Source: an uncultured Clostridia bacterium (GTDB taxonomy: Bacteria > Bacillota > Clostridia > Christensenellales > Aristaeellaceae). Taken from it: DNA of 13,287 bases. Shown here one piece after another: positions 1-7,374 of this stretch. Position numbers and translations under genes: made by a program. The notes under the pieces were generated by a model. It ran no database searches. It saw only the letters and a program-made list of their open reading frames with translations, and had not been told where the DNA came from. How positions within the stretch are numbered: position 1 is the first letter of the stretch; each line of letters begins with the position of its first letter. The stretch lies in NCBI GenBank assembly GCA_934621485.1, contig CAKTUS010000074.1, positions 1 through 13,287 on the forward strand, in the 5' to 3' direction.

Positions 1-46
1 CTCTAACAGAAATCAGATAGCTCTTTATTCTTGGATAATCTTAAAA

Positions 47-65
47 TGTTGTCATTTTGTTGTCA
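47..65. repeat. Direct repeat TGTTGTCA x2, downstream of guaA
   Basis: Two perfect copies of TGTTGTCA (47-54 and 58-65) are separated by TTT, giving an 11-bp period, about one helical turn. They lie in AT-rich DNA about 60 bp beyond the guaA stop codon. Paired short direct repeats of this kind can be arm-type binding sites of tyrosine recombinases, and guaA 3' ends are known insertion targets. No integrase gene is visible because the window ends here, so the role is inference. Confidence 0.4.
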
Positions 66-119
66 CGGAGCAATTCCGTAACGAAAAAGTCCAGCATTTT
101 CAAGGCTTTTCAGCCTTTT
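65..119 (-). terminator. Possible weak terminator region after guaA
   Basis: Downstream of the guaA stop there is a 6-bp hairpin (AAGGCT, four-base loop, AGCCTT; 102-117). On the minus strand a run of five T follows about 14 nt later, and then a second small hairpin (ACGGA/TCCGT, 65-79). Neither hairpin is directly followed by a T tract on the minus strand. Read on the plus strand, the first hairpin is followed by TT, so it could act weakly in either direction. This is a low-confidence call for the guaA transcript end. Confidence 0.3.
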
Positions 120-124
120 GGGTA

Positions 125-1660
125 TTACTCCCACTCAATGCTGGCCGGCGGCTTGGTGGTCACATCGTACAGCACGCGGTTGCACCCGGTCACCTCGCCT
201 ACAATGCGGGTGGCAATCTTTCCGATTAGCTCATAAGGAAGATGAGCGATATCAGCGGTCATAAAGTCGTCTGTGGTGACGGCGCGAATGGCTACGGCAT
301 AGGCGTAGGTGCGTTCGTCGCCCATAACGCCAACGGAGTGAGCGCCGGTGAGCACCGTAAAGTACTGGGAGATTTGCTTATCCCAACCGGCCGCGGCAAT
401 TTCCTGACGCAAAATCAGGTCGCTTTCCTGCACAATGCGCACTTTTTCCGGCGTCAGCTCGCCAATGACGCGAATGGCCAGGCCGGGACCGGGGAAGGGC
501 TGACGATACACCAGGCTTTCCGGCAGGCCCAGGTTGAGACCCAGCTTGCGCACTTCATCTTTGAACAGCATGCGCAAGGGCTCCACCAGGCTTTGAAAGC
601 CCAGCTCTGCGGGCAGGCCGCCCACGTTGTGATGGCTCTTGATAACGGCGCTGCCCGTGGCCTTGCCGCTTTCGATCACATCGGGATAAATGGTGCCCTG
701 AGCGAAGTGATCCCGCTTGCCCAGCTTGCGGGATTCCTCCTTAAACACCTCCACGAAGTCCCTGCCGATGATTTTCCGCTTGGCTTCCGGATCGGTTACC
801 CCCGCCAAATCGGCAAAGAAGCGCTGCGAGGCGTCCACATGCACCAGCTCCACCGGGAAAGTTTTGGTGAAGATATCCACTACCTGGTCGCTTTCGCCGG
901 CCCGCATGAAGCCATGATCCACATACACACAGGTCAAACGATTGCCGATGGCGCGGTATAACAACGCCGCCGCTACCGCGCTGTCCACGCCGCCGGATAG
1001 TCCCAGCAGCACGGTGCCGTCGCCCACCTGCTCGCGAATTTGCCGCACAGCCAGCTCGACGTAGGCTTCCATGTTCCAGTCGCCCTTTAGGCCGCAAATG
1101 TTTTTCAAAAAGTTCTCCAGCAGGGCAAAGCCCTCCTCGGTATGGGTAACCTCCGGGTGAAACTGCACGCCGTAAATGCGCCGGACAGGATCGGCCATGG
1201 CGGCTACGGGGCAGTGAGCGGTATGAGCCGTAGCCACAAAGCCCTTTGGCGGCACGGCTACCTGCCAGGTGTGGCTCATCCAGCACTGACTGTGCGCGCT
1301 GAGCCCCTTAAGCAGGCCGTCCTTTGTGTCGTCCATCTGCACATCGGTGCGGCCATACTCTCGCTGAGAGCAGCGCTCCACCGGCGCGCCATGTAAATGG
1401 GCGGTGAGCTGCATGCCGTAGCAAATGCCCAGCACAGGTACGCCCAGCTGATAAACGCCCATATCGATGGTAGGCGCGCCTTCGTCCAGCACGCTGGCCG
1501 GGCCGCCGCTGAGAATGATGCCCATAGGCTCCGCTTCGCGAATCTGCGCCAGGGTGGCCGTATAGGGCAACAAGCAGGAATACACGCCGCATTCGCGTAC
1601 ACGGCGGGCAATCAACTGGGTGTACTGGCCGCCAAAATCCAGGATGAGAACCGTTTGCAT
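125..1660 (-). CDS. guaA: GMP synthase (glutamine-hydrolysing)
   Basis: Converts XMP to GMP with ATP and glutamine, the last step of guanine nucleotide synthesis, in the cytoplasm. The 511-residue length is normal for the family. An N-terminal class I glutamine amidotransferase domain (about 1-190) begins LDFGGQYTQLI and carries the catalytic triad: Cys80 in GICYGMQ, then His168 and Glu170 in QFHPE. The ATP-pyrophosphatase domain has the P-loop SGGVDS at 222-227, followed by the C-terminal dimerisation domain with FPGPGLAIRV and the typical end PPASIEWE. The frame is open 15 codons further upstream, but the chosen ATG starts the conserved MQTVLILDFGGQ and has GAGGAG about 10 nt before it. Only 54 bp separate it from the upstream kinase stop and no good promoter is visible there, so co-transcription is likely. 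Confidence 0.97.
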   Translation of the reverse strand: MQTVLILDFGGQYTQLIARRVRECGVYSCLLPYTATLAQIREAEPMGIILSGGPASVLDEGAPTIDMGVYQLGVPVLGICYGMQLTAHLHGAPVERCSQREYGRTDVQMDDTKDGLLKGLSAHSQCWMSHTWQVAVPPKGFVATAHTAHCPVAAMADPVRRIYGVQFHPEVTHTEEGFALLENFLKNICGLKGDWNMEAYVELAVRQIREQVGDGTVLLGLSGGVDSAVAAALLYRAIGNRLTCVYVDHGFMRAGESDQVVDIFTKTFPVELVHVDASQRFFADLAGVTDPEAKRKIIGRDFVEVFKEESRKLGKRDHFAQGTIYPDVIESGKATGSAVIKSHHNVGGLPAELGFQSLVEPLRMLFKDEVRKLGLNLGLPESLVYRQPFPGPGLAIRVIGELTPEKVRIVQESDLILRQEIAAAGWDKQISQYFTVLTGAHSVGVMGDERTYAYAVAIRAVTTDDFMTADIAHLPYELIGKIATRIVGEVTGCNRVLYDVTTKPPASIEWE

Positions 1661-1714
1661 CTGGGGGTCACTCCTCTGTGGTATGATGGAAAACCGGGCA
1701 AACAAGCGGGTGGA

Positions 1715-2566
1715 TTAGGGAAATGACGCCTGCAGGCGTTGCCAGTAGGCGGGAAGCACTCGCTCAAACTGTACGCCGTAGCGCAGGGGTTCACCCTGTG
1801 AAAGCGTCAGCCGAATACTTTCGTGGGTTAAATCCAGGGCTAACTCGGCAGCGGTAAAGAGCGGCAAATCGTTCATCAACGCGCCCAGCAGCAGCGAGGC
1901 AAACACATCGCCCGTGCCGTGAAACACGCCGGCAAAGCGCTGGCGAAACAGGTAAGAAGGCTTGCTCATTCCCCTGGTAAACACGGCGATGCCGGTTTGC
2001 CCCGGAAGAAAGCCCACATCCGTGATAACTACATTTTCCGGGCCCAGGCGGCAAAGCTCATGACAGATGCGGTCCAGCGCCGGTTCGTCTGCCTTTTGGC
2101 ACAGCAAGGGATCGCCAAGCAAAAAGGCCGCTTCGGTAAGGTTGGGCACAATGGTACGGGCCCGGGCGCATAAGCGGCGCATTTGAGCGGGCATGTCGTC
2201 GCCCATCAGGCTGTACATGCGCCCCTGATCCGCAAAGGCCGGGTCCACAAAAAGGTGCGTTTGTTCATCGCAGAGCAAATCCATCATGGTCAAAACGGCG
2301 TCCACCTGAGCGCCGGAGGCCAGATAGCCGGAATAAAAGGTATCGTAATGCAGCGAAAGCGTGTGCAGGTGACGGGCAATGGGCAGCAGCTGGTCAGACA
2401 GGTCCAGATGCGTATAGCCGGTAAACTCCCCGGTGTGCGTGCTGAGCAGGGCCGTGGGCACCACCGCCGTATTCAGCCCTGCCGCGGACAAAACGGGCAG
2501 CGCCACCGTCAGGGAGCAGCGCCCCACGCAGGAAATATCATGCACGGCAATGGCCCGCTTCTGCAT
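1715..2566 (-). CDS. pdxY: Pyridoxal/pyridoxamine kinase (B6 salvage)
   Basis: Phosphorylates pyridoxal or pyridoxamine with ATP to feed the PLP pool. The 283 residues fit the ribokinase-like pyridoxal kinase family. Visible marks are the N-terminal HDISCVGRCSL, the STHTGEFTGY substrate-side segment (42-51), a VDPAFAD version of the usual DPxxGD motif (107-113), PNLTEA (141-146) and the anion-hole motif GTGD (217-220), whose Asp is the expected catalytic base. The start used here follows a GGGAAGGGGGGG ribosome site. The longer frame would start inside the -10 promoter box, which rules it out. The gene has its own promoter and precedes guaA by 54 bp. PLP is the cofactor of IlvE encoded nearby, but the two units appear to be transcribed separately. 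Whether pdxY or pdxK is the better name is open. Confidence 0.88.
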   Translation of the reverse strand: MQKRAIAVHDISCVGRCSLTVALPVLSAAGLNTAVVPTALLSTHTGEFTGYTHLDLSDQLLPIARHLHTLSLHYDTFYSGYLASGAQVDAVLTMMDLLCDEQTHLFVDPAFADQGRMYSLMGDDMPAQMRRLCARARTIVPNLTEAAFLLGDPLLCQKADEPALDRICHELCRLGPENVVITDVGFLPGQTGIAVFTRGMSKPSYLFRQRFAGVFHGTGDVFASLLLGALMNDLPLFTAAELALDLTHESIRLTLSQGEPLRYGVQFERVLPAYWQRLQASFP

Positions 2567-2606
2567 GCCGGCTGCGCCCCCCCTTCCCAAAGAAAATGCA
2601 CCCCTA

Positions 2607-2634
2607 ATCATACACGTTTTAGCGAAAAATGCAA
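2607..2634 (-). promoter_or_regulatory. Sigma-A-type promoter of the pdxY-guaA unit
   Basis: On the minus strand TTGCAT (2634-2629) is followed after 16 bp by TATGAT (2612-2607). Transcription would start near 2600, giving a leader of about 35 nt that contains the G-rich ribosome site of pdxY. It sits just downstream of the terminator that ends the ilvE transcript. Confidence 0.6.
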
Positions 2635-2687
2635 GGCGGATTTCCAGGCTTTCTTTGGAAAACCGACATTTTGTACAACGAAAGAAC

Positions 2688-2726
2688 GAAAAAGAAAACG
2701 CCTGAGAAGGCGGCGGCTTTCTCAGG
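2688..2726 (-). terminator. Rho-independent terminator of the ilvE operon
   Basis: The minus strand carries an 8-bp stem CCTGAGAA / TTCTCAGG (2701-2726, about 10-nt loop), followed by a T-rich tract interrupted by C (2699-2688). It lies between the ilvE operon and the pdxY promoter and closes the minus-strand transcript coming from ilvE. On the plus strand no T tract follows. Confidence 0.7.
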
Positions 2727-3022
2727 ACGATTCTGTCAAACGCTGGACAGAACTACTGAAACCGGCGTATTCGCCGGTTAGGCTGCGGGAAACCCTTCCG
2801 AAAGTTGCCAGAGGGCCTGCCTTCATCTGTAACCTGCGTTTCGCCAGGCAAAGAGAGCAAGCGCCGTGCGCGGCGCCCGGTTTGGGCGCTTTTGCACGGC
2901 TGAAAACAGTCTTCCAAGCGAAGAAGCGTACAGGCCGGTTTTGGAACAAGCGGGCTGGGGCTTGCCAGTGCCGGCGGCGGACGGCCTGCATTGCAAAGAC
3001 CGTTGCTTCTTCGAAGGCAGGG
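2727..3022 (-). other. Structured non-coding spacer / 3' UTR of ilvE
   Basis: About 300 bp with no convincing gene: open frames here are rich in Arg, Ala and Ser and show no motif. The stretch holds a perfect 8-bp palindromic hairpin (AACCGGCG/CGCCGGTT, 2760-2779). It also holds two overlapping 6-bp GC hairpins that share four bases: GCGCCG/CGGCGC at 2861-2876 and GCGCCC/GGGCGC at 2873-2889. It is most simply the long 3' UTR of the operon, up to the terminator at 2688-2726. Confidence 0.5.
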
Positions 3023-4099
3023 TTAGTCGTCTACGCACACATGCCAGTTGCCATAGGGGTCCTTGACTGCGCCGGACTGAATACCGGTAACGGTGTCATA
3101 CAGCTTTTGGCTGAGCGGACCAATGTCGCCGTTGCCAATCACCATCACCTCGTCCTCGTAGCGCAGCTTGCCTACGGGGGAGATAACCGCCGCCGTGCCG
3201 GTGCCGAAGCACTCCTCCAGTGCGCCGCTCTTTTGGGCGGCGATCAGCTCATCTACGGAGATGCGGCGTTCCTCCGTCTCGTAGCCCCAGTCGCGGCACA
3301 GGGTGAGTACGGAGTCGCGGGTAATGCCGGGCAGGATGCTGCCGGTAAGCATGGGGGTGACAATTTTGCCGCCGATTTTGAAGAAGATGTTCATTGCGCC
3401 CACTTCTTCAATGTACTTGCGTTCCACGCCGTCCAGCCACAGCACCTGTGAATAGCCCGCATCATGAGCCTTCACCTGAGCAATCAGGGAGGCCACATAG
3501 TTGCCGCCGGTTTTGGCAAAGCCGATGCCGCCTCGCACTGCGCGCACGTACTCATCCTCAATCCAGATGCCTACGGGGCTCAGACCGCTGGCGTAGTATG
3601 CGCCGCTGGGAGACAGAATGATCATGAACTGGTAGGTTTTGGAAGGGGCTACGCCCAGAAACTCGTCCGTGGCGATGATGAAGGGGCGCACGTACAAAGA
3701 AGTGCCCGGGTCGCTGGGAATCCAGTCCTCATCCACCTTGACCACGGTTTTCACAGCCTGCACAAAATCCTCCACGGGGATGCGGGGAATACACAGGCGG
3801 TCGTTGGTGTTGTTGGTTCGTTTGCCGTTCATGTCCGGCCGGAACAGGTAGGCTTTGCCGTCGGCGCCCTTGTAGGCTTTCAACCCTTCAAACATCTCCT
3901 GGCCATAGTGAAACACCATGGCGGCGGGAGACAGGGTGACCGGCTGAAAAGGCACCACGCGGGGATCATGCCAGCCCTCACCTTCGGTGTAATTCATGAT
4001 GAACATGTGGTCGGTGAAGATTTTACCAAAGCCCAGGGGCTGCCCCGGAACGGGCTTGGCGGCCGGATGGGTAGTGCGTTCAATGCGAATGTTCAGCAT
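3023..4099 (-). CDS. ilvE: Branched-chain amino acid aminotransferase
   Basis: PLP enzyme that moves the amino group between glutamate and the 2-oxoacids of Leu, Ile and Val; cytoplasmic. The 358 residues match the larger, eukaryote-like (class IV, fold type IV) BCAT form. Marks are GQEMFEGLKAY (66-76), LFRPDMN (85-91), the PLP-binding lysine expected at Lys196 in FAKTGGNY, VLWLDGVERKYIEEVGAMN and the GTGTAAVISPV loop near the C-terminus. The start is the ATG with AGGAGG 9 nt upstream; the longer frame runs into the preceding gene. Only one base separates the stop of the oxidoreductase gamma gene from this ATG, and the ribosome site lies inside that gene, so the two are probably translationally coupled. 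It is the last gene of the T-box operon and provides the step from 2-oxoacid to amino acid. Confidence 0.95.
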   Translation of the reverse strand: MLNIRIERTTHPAAKPVPGQPLGFGKIFTDHMFIMNYTEGEGWHDPRVVPFQPVTLSPAAMVFHYGQEMFEGLKAYKGADGKAYLFRPDMNGKRTNNTNDRLCIPRIPVEDFVQAVKTVVKVDEDWIPSDPGTSLYVRPFIIATDEFLGVAPSKTYQFMIILSPSGAYYASGLSPVGIWIEDEYVRAVRGGIGFAKTGGNYVASLIAQVKAHDAGYSQVLWLDGVERKYIEEVGAMNIFFKIGGKIVTPMLTGSILPGITRDSVLTLCRDWGYETEERRISVDELIAAQKSGALEECFGTGTAAVISPVGKLRYEDEVMVIGNGDIGPLSQKLYDTVTGIQSGAVKDPYGNWHVCVDD

Positions 4100-4100
4100 G

Positions 4101-4649
4101 TCATCGTTCCTCCTGTTTGTATTGATAGCCCAGCGATACAGCCTCCAGGTTTTTGCCAAGCAGGTCTGCATGGCGGGCGGAAACCACCTTGCTCAGGGCT
4201 TTTTCGGCCATGTCGTAGGGAATGACGCCCGTTTGGGCGATCATGCAGCCGGAAAGAATCATATTGGCCAGAGCGTCCAGGCCATGATCCGTGGCCAGGC
4301 TTGCAGCCGGAACGGCACAGACGCGCACGTCGCTGCGCTGCACCGGACGGGAAATGAGCGAGCTGTCGTACAGAATCACGCCGCCAGTTTGGACCTCGGC
4401 CTCATATTTGTCCAGCGATGGCAGGTTCATGGCCATCAGAATGTCTGGCTGGGTGACAATGGGGGAGCCGACCTGACAATCTGACAAAATGACGGAGCAG
4501 TTGGCGGTGCCGCCGCGCATTTCCGGGCCGTAGGAGGGCAGCCAGCTCACGTTGCGGCCCTGCAAAAGCCCGGCGTAGGCCAGAAATTTTCCGGCAAACA
4601 GCACGCCCTGACCGCCGAAGCCCGCAATCAAAATTTGCGTAGCGCTCAT
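4101..4649 (-). CDS. 2-oxoacid:ferredoxin oxidoreductase, gamma subunit
   Basis: Small subunit of the CoA-dependent 2-oxoacid:ferredoxin oxidoreductase encoded with the next three genes; in this superfamily the gamma domain helps bind CoA. The 182 residues have the family signature GFGGQGV (10-16) near the N-terminus, followed by LPSYGPEMRGGTANC (37-51) and SDCQVGSPIV, all typical of gamma subunits. The ATG overlaps the beta-gene stop by 4 bp in an ATGA arrangement (4646-4649), and the following ilvE starts one base after its stop. This tight packing suggests matched synthesis of the subunits. The subunit alone does not fix substrate choice; the branched-chain assignment comes from the alpha subunit type and the linked ilvE. 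Confidence 0.92.
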   Translation of the reverse strand: MSATQILIAGFGGQGVLFAGKFLAYAGLLQGRNVSWLPSYGPEMRGGTANCSVILSDCQVGSPIVTQPDILMAMNLPSLDKYEAEVQTGGVILYDSSLISRPVQRSDVRVCAVPAASLATDHGLDALANMILSGCMIAQTGVIPYDMAEKALSKVVSARHADLLGKNLEAVSLGYQYKQEER

Positions 4650-5398
4650 TCGGCTTCCTCCTTTCCAAACTTGTTTTTATATACGCCCAGGGGATAGTAA
4701 GGAATCATATGGCCCTGAAGCCAGTCCAGCGCGCCCTGGGGCGTTTTGCCCCAGTTGGTAGGGCAGGTGGACAGCACCTCAACCAGGGAAAAGCCCTTGC
4801 CCTCCACCTGATTGCGGAACGCCTTTACAATGGCCTTACGGGCGTTTTTCACGTTTTGAACGTTGTTCACCGCTACCCGCTCGATATAGCCCGCGCCGTC
4901 CAGGGTGGACAGCATTTCGCAGATTTTTACGGGATAGCCCACCGTGCTCACATCCCGGCCATAGGGAGACGTTTGGGTAACCTGGCCCGGCAGAGAGGTG
5001 GGAGCCATCTGGCCGCCGGTCATGCCGTAGATGGCGTTATTGACAAAGATGATGGTGATGTTTTCCCCACGTGCGGCGGCATGAACCGTTTCCGCCGTGC
5101 CGATGGAAGCCAAATCGCCATCGCCCTGATAGGTAAAGACGATTTTGGAGGGATCCGCCCGCTTCACGCCTGTGGCCACGGCGGGAGCGCGGCCGTGAGC
5201 GGCCTGTACCATATCGCAGGCAAAGTAGTTGTAGGTAAACACCGAGCAGCCTACCGATGCAACGCCGATGGTTTGGCCGGTGATGGCCAGTTCGTCCATC
5301 GCTTCGGCCACCAGCCGGTGAATGATGCCGTGGGTGCAGCCCGGACAATAATGAAGGGGCGCGTCCGTCAGGGCTTTGGGCTTTTCAAAAACGATCAT
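4646..5398 (-). CDS. 2-oxoacid:ferredoxin oxidoreductase, TPP-binding beta subunit
   Basis: Catalytic subunit that binds thiamine diphosphate and an iron-sulfur cluster and performs the (de)carboxylation half of the reaction 2-oxoacid + CoA + oxidised ferredoxin <-> acyl-CoA + CO2 + reduced ferredoxin. In its 250 residues the cluster-ligand region YCPGCTHG (17-24) has two Cys, with a further Cys at 51 (VGCSVF). The TPP motif starts at GDGD (92-95) and ends at NN (120-121), followed by IYGMTGGQ (123-130). Length and order are typical of four-subunit enzymes. The start overlaps the alpha-gene stop by 4 bp (5395-5398), and its own stop overlaps the gamma start. Related 2-oxoglutarate enzymes have the same layout. 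Confidence 0.94.
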   Translation of the reverse strand: MIVFEKPKALTDAPLHYCPGCTHGIIHRLVAEAMDELAITGQTIGVASVGCSVFTYNYFACDMVQAAHGRAPAVATGVKRADPSKIVFTYQGDGDLASIGTAETVHAAARGENITIIFVNNAIYGMTGGQMAPTSLPGQVTQTSPYGRDVSTVGYPVKICEMLSTLDGAGYIERVAVNNVQNVKNARKAIVKAFRNQVEGKGFSLVEVLSTCPTNWGKTPQGALDWLQGHMIPYYPLGVYKNKFGKEEAE

Positions 5399-6459
5399 GC
5401 TCCTACCTCCTTGCCGGCCTTTTCAATGGCGGCCACCACTTCCTCCGGCGTGGGAATCATGCCGCCGGTGCGGGCGCACAGGCTCACGGGACGGCTGCAA
5501 CGGATGGCCAATTCCACGTCCTGAATCATCTGGCCCATGTTCAATTCTACCGATACAAAAGCCTTGCAGTGCCGGGCGGCCTCCTTGAGCGCCTTTTCAG
5601 GGAAGGGCCATAGGGTGATGGGTCGCACCATGCCCGCTTTCAGGCCCTTTTGGCGGGCTGTGTCAATGGCGTTTTGCGCCACGCGGGCGGCGATGCCAAA
5701 GGCTACCACGCAAATTTCCGCATCCTCCATGCGGTAACCGGCGCTGATCTGCTCGTTTTCCTGCACCCGGGCATAGCGGGCAAAGCGTTCCTGGTTCCAT
5801 CTTTCCAATTCCTGGGGCTGAAGGGCCAGGGAGTTGACCACGTTTGGCGCGCGCTTGCCCTGGGTGCCGGTCAGGGCCCAGGGCTTCTCCATGGGCTGTG
5901 TCTGGGCCTCCGGCAGGGAGACGGGCTCCATCATCTGGCCCATGGTGCCGTCGGCCAGCAGCATGCAGGGAATTCGGTATGCTTCGGACAAGTCAAAGCC
6001 CTTGGCCACCAGGTCGGCCATTTCCTGAACCGAGTCGGGCGCCAGCACCAGCAGGTGATAATCGCCGTGGCCGCCGCCCCGGGTAGCCTGGAAATAATCC
6101 GATTGGGAAGGCTGGATACCGCCCAGGCCCGGTCCGCCGCGCTGAACGTTCACAATCAGACCCGGCAGGTCGCAGCCGGCCATGTAGGAAATGCCCTCGC
6201 TTTTGAGGGAAATGCCGGGACTGGAAGAGGAGGTCATGGCGCGCTTGCCTGCCGCCGCCGCGCCAATGACCATGTTGATGGCGGCAATTTCACTTTCCGC
6301 CTGCAAAAACACGCCGCCGATTTTGGGCATGCGCTTGGCCATGTAGGCCGCCACCTCGGTTTGCGGGGTGATGGGATAGCCGAAATAGTGGCGGCAGCCT
6401 GCGCGAATGGCTGCCTCGGCCAGGGCTTCGTTGCCCTTCATGAGAATTCTTTCCGCCAT
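5395..6459 (-). CDS. vorB: Branched-chain 2-oxoacid:ferredoxin oxidoreductase, alpha subunit
   Basis: Substrate-binding subunit. The 354-residue protein opens with MAERILMKGNEALAEAAIRA and FGYPITPQTE (26-35), the hallmark of VorB-type alpha subunits (2-ketoisovalerate oxidoreductase). TSSSSPGISLKSEG (76-89), AGCDLPG (94-100) and the C-terminal transketolase-like region follow. The frame runs 16 codons upstream, but this ATG has AGGAGG 9 nt before it and begins the conserved sequence. It starts 14 bp after the ferredoxin stop. The gene order ferredoxin-alpha-beta-gamma is shared by VOR and KOR enzymes. VorB is preferred because of the N-terminal signature and because ilvE and an acyl-CoA synthetase share the operon. 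Substrates are probably the oxoacids of Val, Leu and Ile; an aryl-pyruvate or 2-oxoglutarate role cannot be excluded. Confidence 0.9.
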   Translation of the reverse strand: MAERILMKGNEALAEAAIRAGCRHYFGYPITPQTEVAAYMAKRMPKIGGVFLQAESEIAAINMVIGAAAAGKRAMTSSSSPGISLKSEGISYMAGCDLPGLIVNVQRGGPGLGGIQPSQSDYFQATRGGGHGDYHLLVLAPDSVQEMADLVAKGFDLSEAYRIPCMLLADGTMGQMMEPVSLPEAQTQPMEKPWALTGTQGKRAPNVVNSLALQPQELERWNQERFARYARVQENEQISAGYRMEDAEICVVAFGIAARVAQNAIDTARQKGLKAGMVRPITLWPFPEKALKEAARHCKAFVSVELNMGQMIQDVELAIRCSRPVSLCARTGGMIPTPEEVVAAIEKAGKEVGA

Positions 6460-6473
6460 GGGTGCATCCCTCC

Positions 6474-6680
6474 TTATTTTTCTACCGTGATGACACAGTC
6501 CGGGCACATGGTGGCGCAGAACGCGCAGCCGATGCAGGCTGCCGGGTTGTCAATTTGGGCCGGATGGTGGCCCTTGGCGTTAATCTGGGTTTTGGACAGG
6601 GACAAAAGCCCCTTGGGACAGGCAGAAAGGCACAGTCCGCAGCCCTTGCACAGGTCCTTTTGAAAGGTGAGTTTCGCCAT
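6474..6680 (-). CDS. 2[4Fe-4S] ferredoxin-like (delta) subunit of the oxidoreductase
   Basis: 68-residue electron-transfer subunit that passes electrons between the TPP subunit and free ferredoxin. Two complete CxxCxxCxxxCP motifs are visible: Cys11, 14, 17, 21 and Cys49, 52, 55, 59, each ligating one [4Fe-4S] cluster. It starts with AAAGGAGG about 7 nt before the ATG. It follows the ATPase gene by 18 bp and precedes the alpha gene by 14 bp, so it is the first of the four oxidoreductase genes. It has no extra domains. Size and position match the delta subunit of VOR/KOR complexes rather than a free-standing ferredoxin. Confidence 0.94.
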   Translation of the reverse strand: MAKLTFQKDLCKGCGLCLSACPKGLLSLSKTQINAKGHHPAQIDNPAACIGCAFCATMCPDCVITVEK

Positions 6681-6698
6681 GGGGATTCCTCCTTTGCA

Positions 6699-7355
6699 TT
6701 ACCAGATGGTGGGTTGAAGGGTTATGGGCAGCAGCGGCGAAAGAGGCAGCGCCCGGGCCACAGCCTTCGTGGCCGCAGTGAAGCGAAGGGGCAGGCCGCT
6801 CAGGCGGCAAAGCGCCTCCGCCTGCGGCAAGGCGTCAAGCAACGTTTGCGCGGTGGTTTCCGCACCAAGATGGGTGTTGTGAACAATGCCGGTGAAAGGA
6901 ATCCCACAGGCTCCTTCGATTTCCGCCATGATCTCCAGCGCGCTTTGCGCATCCCGGGTCAGAGGCCGGGACGCGTTGAACACAAACAGCATATCGTAGT
7001 CGTTTTCCTGCAAAATGGCCGGGGCATAGCGCCCCAGGGCCAACGCGCCCCGGTCGTCGCCGCCAATGTCCAAAACCGCCAGACGGCTTTGATCCTCGGT
7101 AATGGCATACAGCTCCTGTGGCAGAGCCGGCACGTCCACATTGGTGTTGGCATAGGGAGAGGCAATCACCCGCACGCCTGCCTGCTCAAGCACCCCGGCG
7201 GAATCCTTGCTGCGAAAGTAGGGATTCACAATGTCCAAATCTGCCAGGGTCACCAGACGGCCCTCCTGAGCCAGGGCCAGGGCATAGTTGACGGCGACGT
7301 TGGTTTTGCCGCTGCCGTAATGCCCGGCAAACAGTGTGATACGCTTGGGCTGCAT
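6699..7355 (-). CDS. MinD/Mrp-like P-loop ATPase in a 2-oxoacid oxidoreductase operon
   Basis: 218-residue SIMIBI-class nucleotide-binding protein of unknown precise role. Walker A is GHYGSGKT (11-18). A second conserved segment, ADLDIVNPYFRS (38-49), resembles the switch region of MinD/Mrp/CooC proteins, and VLDIGGDDRG (94-103) is the Walker B-like/switch II region. Start: AGGAGG sits about 6 nt before the ATG. It lies 18-19 bp from both neighbours, so it belongs to the operon. No Cys pair for Fe-S transfer and no DNA-partition features are visible, which makes a classical Mrp scaffold or ParA role unlikely. A plausible but unproven job is maturation or ATP-dependent activation of the Fe-S/TPP oxidoreductase, by analogy with CooC and similar ATPases encoded next to anaerobic metalloenzymes. 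Confidence 0.8.
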   Translation of the reverse strand: MQPKRITLFAGHYGSGKTNVAVNYALALAQEGRLVTLADLDIVNPYFRSKDSAGVLEQAGVRVIASPYANTNVDVPALPQELYAITEDQSRLAVLDIGGDDRGALALGRYAPAILQENDYDMLFVFNASRPLTRDAQSALEIMAEIEGACGIPFTGIVHNTHLGAETTAQTLLDALPQAEALCRLSGLPLRFTAATKAVARALPLSPLLPITLQPTIW

Positions 7356-7374
7356 AAGGGGCCTCCTTTCGCCG

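Noticed and set aside
242..961. Long plus-strand frame opposite guaA
   Set aside because: Antisense frame caused by GC-rich codon use of guaA; no homology-like motif and no ribosome site.
2734..2739. TTGACA on the minus strand after ilvE as a promoter
   Set aside because: No -10-like hexamer at 16-19 bp; the spacer runs into the terminator stem.
4646..6680. 2-oxoglutarate:ferredoxin oxidoreductase (KorDABC) assignment
   Set aside because: Same subunit layout, but the VorB-like N-terminus of alpha, linked ilvE and the Leu-type T-box favour a branched-chain substrate. Not excluded without phylogeny.
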